Notes: a model not told the origin generated them from the sequence alone. A DNA stretch of 64,000 nt from Aradus depressus (GCA_963662175.1 OY759216.1:55445087-55509086); one strand, 5' to 3'. Shown: positions 45,598 to 56,594, numbered from the stretch's first letter. Numbers and translations are program-made.

Positions 45598-45668
45598 CCG
45601 ATGGGACTTGAACACACGAACTATCAGGTTGGTAGACAGGAGTGCTACCCACTCTACCACCGACAGTT
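45598..45668 (-). tRNA. tRNA-like sequence (probably a SINE head or tRNA pseudogene)
   Basis: Minus strand has an A-box match TGGTAGAGTGGG (45659-45648) and a B-box match TGTTCAAGTCCC (45614-45603) at the normal distance, but no convincing acceptor stem and a poor anticodon arm. Not homologous in sequence to the main SINE head. Confidence 0.3.
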
Positions 45669-45849
45669 GTGTTGTATACATGCTTGCTGTGAATTTAGAG
45701 AATAAAATACAACTAATCATTACGATTTCTTTCAGGAAGGTGTCATTCTTTTTCCCTATTCCTATTCGAGTGTTGTAATGGCGTGAGAATTGTAAAAAGT
45801 GGATTTTCATAACGTACTCTCTAAATCCTTCAAATGGATATCCACTTAA

Positions 45850-46369
45850 TTACGATGGTTCTTCTTTTGAATGTATTAAAATAAAGTAAAATATTTTAGA
45901 GAAGGGTTAAAGAGCATTGAATGCTTAGGTGCCTTGGTTTACACTCAGTATATCTAGTTTGAGTCCATTCATCCCTTCTGAACCTAAAACATCATGTAAT
46001 GTATGATGTAAGTACAGCTATTTCGAAAGTTTGATAGTTGGACAAGGGTATCCCCCCACCCATTAGTTGTCATTTGATTGATAGTATTAGGGGGGGGGGG
46101 GAGAGGGGGGGGAGTTTAGAAATAGTTGTCCCATTAGGTTGGTTTGACAGAACTGGCCCAGCCTCAAGTCTCGTGACGGTAGCACGCACCCTTCCTCCCA
46201 CACAACTTCTGACATCACATTAATTATATCTCATTCATTAACAGGAGAAGGATTTATCCAAATCCAGAAGACATTTTGTTAATCCCTGCTTCTAGAAATT
46301 TAACATTTGGTAGTGTCAGTTTTGTTGCCCTGATCACTTAGTTCTTGGAACCATGAAAAAAAAAAAGCG
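45850..46369. other. no gene recognised
   Basis: Mixed sequence with a G-rich patch at 46090-46111. No family motifs. Confidence 0.4.
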
Positions 46370-46620
46370 GGTGAATCACAGGCGATGTACCTCCTCAGAA
46401 TAAATTAATCAATTAACGTTTCGCTCCCCTCCAAAACCAATCGACCGTTTGCGCTAATATTCAACAGTTGACTTACATTGGGGCTCCTAAATCTTCATAC
46501 TAAATGTTGAGTCTATAAATTCATTACATCGGCAGTTATTGGGTTTTTGGGTTGAGGCCCCCCCCCCCCCCCCTCCTTCCCGTCTGCCGATTCCACTGAA
46601 AATGAATTTATTTGTTCTTA
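46370..46620 (+). repeat. dispersed TCGATACATT family fragment
   Basis: GTGAATCACAGGCGATGTAC, TTAACGTTTCGCTCCCCTCC, then a C run of 16 at 46558-46573 at the place where other copies have GAGCCCCCCTCC. Confidence 0.65.
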
Positions 46621-46844
46621 TGTTAGAGGGTTGTGTAGAGAAATGCGTTGTCCAGACTCCAAGTCAGGCGTTCGGCTAGGAAGACACTTTAAATACAGAG
46701 CTGCCCATGTCAAGTATTGGCTTGTACTGAAATAAAATCCTCTCCTGTTCTCCTTTATAACTTGGAAAAACCGGTCCATCGCTTCTCCTTTCGCACACTA
46801 GGATATCTTTCGAATCATGGCTAAGTTTTCAATACAAGTGGGAT

Positions 46845-47073
46845 CGCCGTCCTTCGGATGGGACGTTAAGCGATGGTCCCGAGTCTGTACGATGTCAGGT
46901 ACTCGTTAAAGACCCCTTACCCTGGAGAATAAAAATTTAGGGTAGGCCAAATTTAGGTCTCCCACAGTAGAGTCGGGCTCATGTCCACCAGAGTGACGAA
47001 AGAGCGCTCTGGTAGTAGGCGATATGACCTCGTAGTTAAAGCCCGGGCATGAGTCATAAAACCTAACCTAACC
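46845..47073 (+). mobile_element. SINE copy, 5' truncated
   Basis: GCCGTCCTTCGGATGGGACG to GGGCATGAGTCATAAAACC. Flanked by ACAAGTGGGAT and ACAAGTGTGAT, a probable target duplication with one mismatch. Confidence 0.88.
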
Positions 47074-47287
47074 TACAAGTGTGATTGTCTACTGCGTGCC
47101 AAAATTAGTTAATTTACCCCATTTTTGTGGTTCGAAAGAATTATTATAACATAGAAGATGTGGTATAGAGAAAGATATGTTATCGGTCAAAAAGTTATCT
47201 GTTTTCACTGGGATTTATTGTTTCCCGGATTTCTGAATTCAAAAATAAAAATGGATAGATGTGCGCTTGTGTCTATTTCTTTTTCAG

Positions 47288-47413
47288 TGATCTTTCGTCG
47301 CTCTGTTGGCCATGAGCCTGACACTGCTGCTGGAGTCTTAAATTTTGCCTACTCAGGCTTAAAAAAACCTAACTACCTCAGGTGGTTTTCGAACCCGCGA
47401 TCCTGAGCACAGT
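47288..47413 (-). mobile_element. SINE fragment with B-box
   Basis: TCTTTCGTCGCTCTGTTGGC, CTGCTGGAGTCTTAAATTTT and GGTTTTCGAACCCGCGATCC (B-box complement); internal deletion. Confidence 0.75.
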
Positions 47414-47429
47414 TGGTGCACGTTGACAT

Positions 47430-47985
47430 ATAATGAATTTATTGACACGAAATTTTATATATGTATATAAAAGTGCATGAATAACATACATGCCTGGAGA
47501 GATTTTCAGCAAACTTTCGGACTAATGCGGCAAAGAAGGAGGGCTTACAAGGAGACCGGAAACTTAGTCTAGTACATATAATTCCAACTTCCTGAAACGC
47601 CTAACGAAGTATAGGGGAAGTTATGTAATCAGTCAGAAATTCGATGTTGCGTTTTCACCGGAATTTCATGTTTTGCGACAACCTGTTTGAGAAGGCGGTA
47701 ACTCACTATAGAATAAATGTATTGACACGAAATTTTATGTGTGTATTCAGACCCTCATGGGGACCTTGAGGGAGGGGGGGGGGGGGGGGGGGGGGCTCAA
47801 CTCAGATAACTGCCGATGTAGTGAATATATCGACACGAAATTTAGTATGAGGTTTTTGAAGTCTCTGCGTAAATCAACTATTGATTTTTAGACAAAACTG
47901 TCGATTGGTTTTAGAGGGAGAGTGAAAACTTAATTGTAATTTGTGCTGGGGAAGTACATTGCCATTGATTTTCCGTCGTCTTTTT
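47430..47985 (-). repeat. dispersed TCGATACATT family, inverted copy
   Basis: Reverse orientation: AACGAAGTATAGGGGAAGTT, ATGTAATCAGTCAGAAATTC, a G run of about 22 near 47774-47795, CGACACGAAATTTAGTATGA and GGGGAAGTACATTGCCATTG. Confidence 0.7.
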
Positions 47986-48498
47986 CTTTCTAAATTCGTT
48001 TCAAATTAGTATGTCAATATAAAAGTGAATTTAAAAGCTGTCAATCTATATGCGAGTTGCAAATCTCTGGGTTGAGGGATCTATGAGTGGTGAGTGAGTG
48101 GGGGCATCGTTTTGAGGTCCGTTATTCTGAAGGTCAGGAGGCCAACGTCTCTCTCTCTCTCTACTCCTCTGTGTCTGTTACTTTCAGATCCAGTCTTGGA
48201 GGAGTTCCTCTTCTTCTTCTTCTTCTCCCCTCCTCGGATATTGATGTCGGTCAGGACTTGTGAAACCAGAACTTTTATGGAGCCCTTGTCACTCTCCTAT
48301 TGTCCTACTCACTGTTATTACCTGGAACCGATACTCGGTGTGACAATATGAGTTAGTAGGACAGTGTCCTCTAGCTGGGTCCATGGCATTTCGGCATCGA
48401 GACTTTATTTTGACCTATTTCACTGCCGGAGTAGGGGGGAAGTTATGTTAATGGTCAAAAATTTGATATCAAGTTTTCATATTTTCCAGGAGGTAGGA

Positions 48499-48524
48499 CC
48501 CCCCCCCCCCCCCCCCCCCCCCCC
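48499..48524. repeat. poly-C tract
   Basis: 26 consecutive C, the longest in the window, joining a dispersed-family fragment to a SINE fragment. Confidence 0.95.
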
Positions 48525-48525
48525 G

Positions 48526-48652
48526 CGATGTCAGGTGTTCGTTAAAGAACCCTATCCTAGGTGAATCAACCGAATTGGCAATCTTTTGGACTCCTAGAGT
48601 CGTGTCGGGCGCATGTCCACCAGAGGACGCTAGAGTGCTCTGGTAATAGACG
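48526..48652 (+). mobile_element. SINE fragment
   Basis: GCGATGTCAGGTGTTCGTTA through CTCTGGTAATAGACGTG; body only. Confidence 0.75.
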
Positions 48653-48949
48653 TGATTAAAACAAATGAAATGTATGTGTGTGTGTAAATGTTATATTTTG
48701 TATAATTTATGTAATATTTAGAGTATATTTATGATAATACATTTTCATAAGAAGAAAACATACAAAGCAATTGTAAGTGGTCTTCAATCAATTAGGTAAC
48801 TTGAATATGACATATTTTGGTTGTATGACAGATGACATGACATGGTTATGACACAAGGAAGTCAAAACTACTGCATTTTCAAAAGTTTTTTTTTCACTTA
48901 TATTACTCTCAAAACACATTTTTTACGTTAAAAACGTCTCATTTTCTTT

Positions 48950-49075
48950 TTTTGACAATATTTCGGAACACTTTCACGTCCCTTCTTTTGGTCACTATGA
49001 ACCAACCTTGTTCACACTGGCCAGAAAAAGGGACGTGGAAGTGTCCCGAAATATTATCGAAAGAAATCAACATAG
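48950..49075. repeat. inverted pair of hammerhead-like relics
   Basis: TTCGGAACACTTTCACGTCC (minus-oriented motif) and AGGGACGTGGAAGTGTCCCG (plus-oriented) face each other about 20 bp apart. Condensed version of the pair at 42600/43170. Confidence 0.45.
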
Positions 49076-49679
49076 TAACATCGAAGAAACACGTATTTTT
49101 TGCCACATTTCTAAACTTTGATAGGAACTTAGGTGATAACTTCAGGACGAAATGAAACCTTTAATGTGTCAAGCATTTGTCTGTATTATTCTTGTGTCCT
49201 AAATTGCTTTGCTTTACGATTATGATTTATTCTTTATAAATTTCCCATTAGCTATCGCCAGTGTACCCTTTAATGTTTTTTTACGATTGCCTACTTTCTC
49301 TCGCTGTAATCAACAATTTACGATAACCATTAACCTCCATTGGCTCTCTCTTCTCTCTTGTAAATTTTGATAATTACGAGGTGGTGTTCTTATGTCCTTA
49401 TTTTATCGTTAGTCCTACATCTGACCCTTGGGAGCACTGCACTTCCACTTACAGTCGTACAATCTGAAGACGAGGTCCTTCATGAAGTCTCCCAGTTTCC
49501 TAGCGAATCCAATCTTCTAAAATCTTCCTCCAGAATGACTGATAGCTACTGCACATTTCCTGTTGAGGTCTCACGTTTTCTGCATCTATTTCTCTTAGTA
49601 CCTCTTTCCTATTTTCCTGTAGATCCTATTCTTCTCTAACCGCCCTGGTCCACTCTCTTTTAGCCTCGAGGCTGCAGCA

Positions 49680-49905
49680 GGTATTCATTTCTGAAGAGTC
49701 CGTACACTTACATCCAGAGGCTCAATTCCTATTATCATGGCCATAGCAGCCATGGGCCTTGTTCTCATATCTTCGGTTGCTGCCAAGCAATCTATCGATT
49801 GTACTCAGCTGCGCTAACTTGTGACACCAGGATAGCGCAGTATAAGTGACCGGTGGTTTGATCATTGCCTTGTACACTGATTTGAGGCTAACACCCCATG
49901 GAAGG
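49680..49905 (-). mobile_element. LINE reverse-transcriptase fragment
   Basis: Minus strand reads GVSLKSVYKAMIKPPVTYTA, LSWCHKLAQLSTIDCLAATE, DMRTRPMAAMAMIIGIEPLD. The pattern KxVY.A.I.P..TYxALxWxxxL....R.T.P..A....G..PLD is that of the R1/Jockey-type LINE connection region. Flanking sequence to 49400 may continue it but is too degraded to prove. Confidence 0.65.
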
Positions 49906-50350
49906 TAATTGCCTCCGAACTAACAGGGCTATTTCCAATGGTAGATGTGCGTGTAGCTATGAATAACAAACAATGAGACAAGCTGGGCTTACACGCTCAT
50001 GGATGTTACCTAAGCCAAGTTGCACACATCAACCTTCGGTAGTACTATCATTGTCCAGTACAAGTGTGGCGATTTGGGCCAAATTTTTCACTTTGTGACA
50101 CGAAGGTGAAATTTTGATGCAAAAACAGTGAAAGCTCCATTTACCTATCTTGGGCAGACACCTCTTTAACCAACATTAGTCTTTGGGACCGACCGTAGGT
50201 ATTACAAAGTAACGTATGTAGCACTTCTTTTGAACGGAGACGGTATTGGGCGAACATGGACAAAATTCTCACCTTCTTCAACGGCAGGAGGCTCTTTTTG
50301 CAGAGATATTGTGAAACACTTAATTAAAATATAAACAAAAATATATATAA

Positions 50351-50470
50351 TAAAGAAATATTGTCAATTTCACAAGATATATAAAATATATGGGAGTACT
50401 TTCGGTATTGCTACCATCTTCAGCCTCGACTTAATAAATACTGATAACAAATAGTTTTTTTATTATTAAG
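50351..50470 (-). repeat. Penelope-like terminal fragment
   Basis: TATTGTCAATTTCACAAGAT, ATATGGGAGTACTTTCGGTA, TCAGCCTCGACTTAATAAAT. Same sequence, both strands, at 51187-51335, so 50351-51335 could be one element with inverted ends. Confidence 0.5.
50384..50423 (-). ncRNA. hammerhead-like motif with GCAA tetraloop
   Basis: Minus strand CTGAAGA (50423-50417), T, GGTA-GCAA-TACC (50415-50404), GAAA (50403-50400), then AGUA pairing with UAUU (50388-50385, one G-U pair) around an 8-base loop and U at the expected cleavage position. CUGANGA, stem II with GNRA loop, GAA and a short stem III with A-U closing pair all fit a minimal hammerhead. No stem I partner seen. Confidence 0.4.
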
Positions 50471-51186
50471 TCTTTATTTATTTATAAATATACTACATAT
50501 GGCGCATGCAATTAAATATATCCCCTTCCAGTAGGGATACTATACTACTGGATGGAAACCGAAAAAAAAAAACTACATATACACAAATAATTTGAAAATA
50601 AAAAAATCATAGGTATACCAAAGACAACCTCTTAGTCAGATGACCGTCAGAGTGTAGTCGTCAAATTTACAAATAAATAAGAAATTATGTTAGGAAATGA
50701 AATTATGAAATAATTAAGTACAACTATCAATATATATCTTTTACCTTTAAAATTTAAATCCAAATAATCATAATCTTCTGGTTCGGTATACTTATATTAA
50801 TTTTCAGATATAATTGTGAGTCATAGAATTTGAGCCTAGTTATAATAAATGTTATGAAATGATAATGAAAATTAATACGACTTAAAAAGATTAATAAATA
50901 GTAAATAATAATATGATTAAACAGTAATAAGTAATATTATATATAATATTAGGGAAAATAGAATAGCATTGGATCACAATAATGATTTAAATTGTATTCT
51001 GGTTAATGTATGATATTTTTGGCTCGTCTACAATAGTTAGCAAGAGAGGTCCAACATTTTCCATTCAAGTACCTCATCATTTCATCGCCGGTTAGTTGTT
51101 CTCTTGCAAACCATTTCAACCTAATATCACTGCGTCTTGGGCAAATAGTGAGAAAATGGTATGTACTGTCCATTACTTAGTACATT

Positions 51187-51335
51187 CGGTATTGCTACCA
51201 TCTTCAGCCACGACTTAACAAATACTGATAACAAATAGTATTTTGTTAAGTCGTGGCTGAAGATGGTAGCAATACCGAAAATACTCCCATATATTTTATA
51301 TATCTTGTGAAATAGACAATATTTTTAAAAAGTGT
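51187..51335. repeat. palindromic Penelope-like fragment
   Basis: CGGTATTGCTACCATCTTCA GCC-arm and its complement face each other around AAATACTGATAACAAATAGT. Equivalent to 152-378 at the left end of the window. Confidence 0.6.
51257..51296 (+). ncRNA. hammerhead-like motif with GCAA tetraloop
   Basis: CTGAAGA (51257-51263), T, GGTA-GCAA-TACC (51265-51276), GAAA (51277-51280), stem III AAUA (51280-51283) with UAUU (51292-51295), loop of 8, then U at 51296. All conserved core positions present and stem III fully Watson-Crick. No stem I partner seen next to it. Confidence 0.42.
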
Positions 51336-51339
51336 AGTG

Positions 51340-52085
51340 TATTGCCTGACAGAGAAAGATACCTTTACGTCTGAAACTAACAATAAAATAAGTCTACCCA
51401 AGAAGATATCTAGATATCTACCTAACAAAGCTGAGACTGGCACTGGCTATCCATCAGAGACTTCCTTGCCAACTGCATGACATACCTCAGAAATACTTCT
51501 TCATGATAACACACAAACTATTGAGGTGAACTATTTGAGTTCTTGTACATTTCAGATCTCTTTTCGAAATTATAAAATTCATAACCCTCACTTTTTTTTT
51601 TACATTTTCTACTTATATTTATATCATTTAAGTAAAATTTAGTCATCATCATTATTTAATAATACCGATTATCGTGTATTATATTATTTTTAAAACAAAT
51701 ATTTGCGTAATATATAGAAGTGTGTTATTGTGAAGTATAGGATGTGACACATGTGTTAATCTGAGGGTGATAACTGTGGTAGATATCACGTGATATGGAG
51801 CCAGACAGATTTTTGATTTGATGATTACTCAGCTGATAGTGGTCAAGTGAAGTGCTCACTACATCTCCCCGTATCTATCCGTGATGCACTTCTTGAACAC
51901 ATGACAGAGCACAGCTTCTCAAGTGTATCCATCATATATGTATTTTTTTTAACTATTAGAATTTCATAATTAGGTCATACTTATCTGTCTGTCCCTACAA
52001 CATGAGACAATGGGTTAACATATTTGTACCAAATGTCATATTTTGCATTTGCCTATTCAGCAATAGATGTTGGAATAAATACAAA
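51340..52085. other. no gene recognised
   Basis: AT-rich, no motifs. Confidence 0.4.
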
Positions 52086-52089
52086 TTCA

Positions 52090-52725
52090 AAAAGTCGTCG
52101 GTGAATCACCGGTAATGTACTTCCCCACAACGAATTAATCAATTAACGTTTCGCTCTCCCTTCAAAATCAGTCGACCTTTTGTGCTAATATTCATTAGAT
52201 GACTTACACAGGGGAGCCTAAAAACTCATACTAAACTTACTGTAGATAAACTCATTACTTCGGCAGTTTTTGAGTTAAGCCTCTCCCCTAACCCCCCCCC
52301 CCCCCCCCTTCCCTTTGATCGATATCGCTGAAAATCGATAGTCGTTGTCCATATGGAGTTCAGGTCACACACATAAAATTTCACGTCGATATTCTATCGG
52401 CTTTTATTCTATCGGCAGTCATTAGGTTTTTTGTGTTGAGCCTCCCCCTAATCCCCTCTTTCCTTTGGTCGATTTGGCTGAAAATTAATCCTTATGTGGT
52501 TTTGATTTCACATATGGAATTTTGTGTCGTTACATTCATTGCAACGGCAGTTATTAGAGTTTTTGTGTTAAGGCTCACATTTTATATTTCTTTTTTTTTT
52601 TTTTTATGAAATGTTTACAAAACATTCAATTCCAGTAATGGAAAATATAATTTCCCCAAAATATAATTTCTGACTGATTACGTAACTTCCCCTATACTTT
52701 GTATAGCTGGGAAAGTAAAATGGTA
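52090..52725 (+). repeat. dispersed TCGATACATT family, reference full-length copy
   Basis: About 635 bp. Starts GTCGTCGGTGAATCACCGGT (GGTGA-A-TCACC dyad) and ends CTATACTTTGTATAGCTGG (hairpin CTATAC..GTATAG). Inside, a block of about 200 bp is repeated with divergence: each contains a TCGATA/TCGTTA-CATTCATT-CGGCAGTTATT segment followed by a C-rich piece. Poly-C of 17 at 52292-52308. No coding capacity. Type unknown; hairpin plus CTGG end could be compared with Helitrons. Confidence 0.75.
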
Positions 52726-53040
52726 AGGCGGTATGTCTGTGTTGTGGTTCATCCCATGTCCTACGTCTCATGTCCTCACTTAAATAGCTCTTTCGGGGTC
52801 TTCTCTCCGGAAATGAAGATTGACAACTATTAATCCTTCTAAACTGGGATTTTTAACTTTTTGAATTCTCCCATACAAGACTGAAACTAGAAGAATTTAA
52901 CAAAGTGCTATACTGTACCAAAGTGTCAATCCAAACTATTCATATAGATAAAACTGACTAGCTACAAGACCTATTTGGAGATATGGACGGACTTGAACTG
53001 GAAGATTGTGCTAAGCTAGTTAGGTAGTGGTTTTCTTAGC

Positions 53041-53190
53041 TAGTTATTGTGACCGATGCCCGGGCTTTGACTATGAAGTCTTATCGCCTACTATCAGAGC
53101 GTTCTTTCTTCTACTGTGGAAGTTCTAAATGTTACTACCCAGGTTTAGTTACCTAGGGTAGGGGTCTTTAACGAGTACCAGAAATCCTAC
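53041..53190 (-). mobile_element. SINE fragment
   Basis: TAGTTATTGTGACCGATGCC to AGGGGTCTTTAACGAGTACC; diverged copy. Confidence 0.75.
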
Positions 53191-53549
53191 CTCATACCTG
53201 CGTGTTACCGGAGCCGTCAGTTGTTTTCCTAACAGTTATTTAGAGGTAGAATAAGAGCTAATCAATATTCTGTATTATCAAGCTACATACATAATCATTG
53301 TGTATTAAAATACTTGTGGTACTAGGTGTGGCTAACAGTTCCACTTCATTGAACTTTTGAGGTTAAATCTTAATGTCCAAAAATTAATAATTGTTTTTTT
53401 CTTAAAAATAATCTTATATTTTTTACCTTTAGGTATAAATTAGTGTAATCGTGCAAAAATTCCGAGATTGAGTTTCCAACAGAATTTCACGTTTTATGCT
53501 CTCCTGCACAATCTGACTGAATCTGATAAGATTTTTGCCAAAATCAGAC

Positions 53550-53790
53550 CGAAAATTAAAATCGCTCAATCAAAAATCTCTTCAAATCAAAGTTGTAGAG
53601 AAAACTGAAAAGGCATATATTATATGAAATACATTTTTTTCAAGGTTTGCGTGCCGAAGACCGACCTAATATGACATTTAAAACCCATTTTTTAAAAATG
53701 TTTGCTTTATTTACCATAAAGCTATTAGTCCTATCGAAAAAATTATTTCTACCAAAAATGTTCCTCATTAAATTTTCAACCATGATTTTT
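53550..53790 (+). repeat. dispersed repeat (AGTCCTATCGAAAAAT family)
   Basis: CAAAAATCTCTTCAAATCAA, GTTGTAGAGAAAACTGAAAA, TATTAGTCCTATCGAAAAAA, CCAAAAATGTTCCTCATTAA. Third copy of the family at 860 and 21090. Confidence 0.65.
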
Positions 53791-53915
53791 GAATTAAAAT
53801 ATACATATTTATATTAATTTGCGGTAATTTATATTTTGTATAGGACAATTTTTAGTTTAATGTGTCCGTCGGCTGGAGATCTGCCAGATATACTGCAGTT
53901 TTTCTTCTTATTTAA

Positions 53916-54883
53916 AACTAGCAGTAATACCCGGCGTTGCCCGGGGAACTTTGAATTTTCTCTCAATATCTCCTGTAATTCAATCCTTCGACACCACATT
54001 CATGATGTTATAATTTTCGATTATTCATACGGAATAAGGCTTATAGTCCTTCAACTATAGTAACGCTAGTAAGTTTTTAAGACCCCTAGGCACCACAGCT
54101 AGTATGCGCCTTTCAACGGCGGAAACCCCAGCTAGTGAATACTTGGCATCGCTGGGCACCACAGCTAGTAAGAAGTTAGGAACGCTGACGGCGGACCCCA
54201 CATCTAGTACGTAGTTAGGAACGCTGGGCACCACAGCTAGTATGTGCCTTGCGACGGCGAACACCACATTTAGTACGTAGTTAGGAACCCTGGGCACCAC
54301 GGCTAGTATGTTCCTTGCAACAGCGGACCCCACTGCAAATACATAGTTACTACTACATGTGAAATTCATGACAATCCGATTACCCTTTAATCAATCAGCA
54401 TTTTTTTATGCTTTGCTCCCCCCCCCCCCCCCCTGTTAAATTTTTGAAGATGTCACATAGTGTATTTTTCTATTTGGCCATCAAGAATACTACATAAAAA
54501 ATTCCATGACAATCCGATCATCCGTAAATGATCTATCACTATCTTCAAATTTACGCCTACCCCACAACCCCCCTCCCGTTCAAAACTTTGGGACGCCACA
54601 CACCTTTTTTTCCTTTTTGGCTTTTAAAAATACTACATGTGAAATTTCATGACAATTCGACCATTAGTTAATGAGTTAGCACTATTTATATACTTAGGCC
54701 CCCCTTACTACCCCCCCTCCCGATCAAAATTTTGGGACGCGACATAGCCTATTATTCAATCGGGCTGAAAAGAATGCTACATGTGAAGTTTCATAAAAAT
54801 CCGTCCAGCCGTATGGGCGTGATGCTGGAACAAACATACAAACACACAAACCCCGTTTCAGCTTTATTAATATAGACTTAAAC
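53916..54883 (+). repeat. composite repeat, unit A
   Basis: Starts AACTAGCAGTAATACCCGGC then GTTGCCCGGGGAAC, contains a short 66-bp tandem array (54063-54360) and about three ~143-bp units, and ends AAACCCCGTTTCAGCTTTAT then TAATATAGA. Start (ACCCGGCGTTGCCCGGG) and end are those of a common insect non-coding retro-type repeat. Unit B (55683-58083) has the same order of parts. Confidence 0.7.
54063..54360. repeat. 66-bp-type tandem array, short version
   Basis: Diverged copies of GCACCACAGCTAGTATGTGC, CTTGCGACGGCGGACCCC, AGTTAGGAACGCTGG. Same unit as 55683-56580. Confidence 0.8.
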
Positions 54884-55029
54884 GTTCCGCTCAACATAGG
54901 GTACGTGACATCACCCAACACTCCTGCCAACTTCCTACTACCATCTCCAAAGCCCACTTATATTCCACATTTCTTCCTTTATAATGTTAGTAGAAACCAA
55001 ACGGTAACTTATTTTATCATACATATGGA

Positions 55030-55620
55030 GTCTATCGAGCTCAGGATCTTAGAAATCTAGCCAAGGCACTTAGGTCAGATGTTTTAATCGGGAAGATAAA
55101 AATAAATTTGAGCACGTCGTCCTTCGGTTTGGACTTTAAGCTATGATCGAGGGCCTTTTCGTATGTCGGGTACTCGATAATGAGTCGTATGTTACGTATC
55201 TAAACCTGGGTAGTTGAAATTTCATTTACGTTAAAAATAACTTGAGCACGTCGTCCTTCGGTTTGGACTCTAAGCTATGATCGAGGGCTTTTTCGTATGT
55301 CAGGTACTCGATAATGAGTCGTTTGTTACGTATCTAAACCTGGGTAGCTGAAATTTCACTTAGGTTAAAAATAAATTTGAGCACGTCGTCCTTCGGATGG
55401 GACTTCCCCGATATATCTGAATCTGTATATCAGTTTTAACAAATATTAATACTAAAAACCGTTTAAAAGCGAGAAATTTGAAGAATGGAGTTTACCGAGC
55501 TCAGGATCGCCATTTATAAATCTAGCCAAGTCACTTAGGTCAGATGTTTTAATCGGGAAGATAAAAATAACTTTGAGCACGTCGTCCTTCGGATGGGACT
55601 TTCCCGATACATCTGAATCT
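55030..55620 (+). repeat. tandem array of a SINE-derived ~135-bp unit
   Basis: GAGCACGTCGTCCTTCGG recurs at about 55110, 55244 and 55379 (period 134-135) and again at 55576. A longer head CACTTAGGTCAGATGTTTTA is present at two places (about 55068 and 55531). The unit resembles the SINE body CACGCCGTCCTTCGGATGGG. Confidence 0.8.
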
Positions 55621-55682
55621 TTCTTTGGTTGACCATCTTCGTTTCTGGATGCTGCCTATCTACCAACATAGCTGTATTAATT

Positions 55683-56580
55683 TGCAACAGCGGACACCAC
55701 AGCTAGTACGAAGTTAGGAACCCTGGGCACCACATCTAGTATGTGCCTTGCAACAGCGGACACCACAGCTAGTACGAAGTTAGGAACGCTGAGCACCACA
55801 TCTAGTATGTGCCTTGCAACAGCGGACCCCACAGCTAGTACGAAGTTAGGAACGCTGAGCACCACATCTAGTATGTGCCTTGCAACAGCGGACACCACAG
55901 CTAGTACGAAGTTAGGAACCCTGGGCACCACATCTAGTTTGTGCCTTGCAACAGCGGACCCCACAGCTAGTATGAAGTTAGGAACGCTGAGCACCACATC
56001 TAGTTTGTGCCTTGCAACAGCGGACACCACAGCTAGTACGAAGTTAGGAACGCTGGGCAACACAGCTAGTAAGTGTTTTGTAACAGCGGACCCCACAGCT
56101 AGTACGGTTAGGAACCCTGGGCACCACATCTAGTATGTGCCTTGCAACAGCGGACACCACAGCTAGTACGAAGTTAGGAACGCTGGGCAACACAGCTAGT
56201 AAGTGCCTTGCGACAGCGGACCCCACAGCTAGTATGAAGTTAGGAACGCTGAGCACCACATCTAGTATGTGCCTTGCAACAGCGGACCCCACAGCTAGTA
56301 CGAAGTTAGGAACGCTGAGCACCACATCTAGTTTGTGCCTTGCAACAGCGGACACCACAGCTAGTACGAAGTTAGGAACCCTGGGCACCACATCTAGTAT
56401 GTGCCTTGCAACAGCGGACCCCACAGCTAGTACGAAGTTCGGAACGCTGGGCAACACAGCTAGTAAGTGTTTTGTAACAGCGGACCCCATAGATACTACA
56501 TAGTTAGGAACGCTGGGCATCACAGCTAGTAAATGTCTTGCAACAGTGAACCCCACAGCGAATACATAGTTACTACTACT
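55683..56580. repeat. 66-bp tandem array, about 13 copies
   Basis: Unit: GTGCCTTGCAACAGCGGACA, CCACAGCTAGTACGAAGTTA, GGAACGCTGAGCACCACATC, TAGTAT. Copies differ at a few recurring sites (ACACC/ACCCC, CTGAGC/CTGGGC, ATCTAG/AGCTAG). Because 66 is a multiple of 3 and the unit lacks stops in several frames, long open frames of 120-180 codons appear on both strands; these are not genes. Confidence 0.93.
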
Positions 56581-56594
56581 ACATGTGAAATTCA

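Noticed and set aside
49367..49639. 90-residue + strand frame with a hydrophobic start resembling a signal peptide
   Set aside because: Opposite the degraded LINE region; no domain or splice context, so treated as chance.
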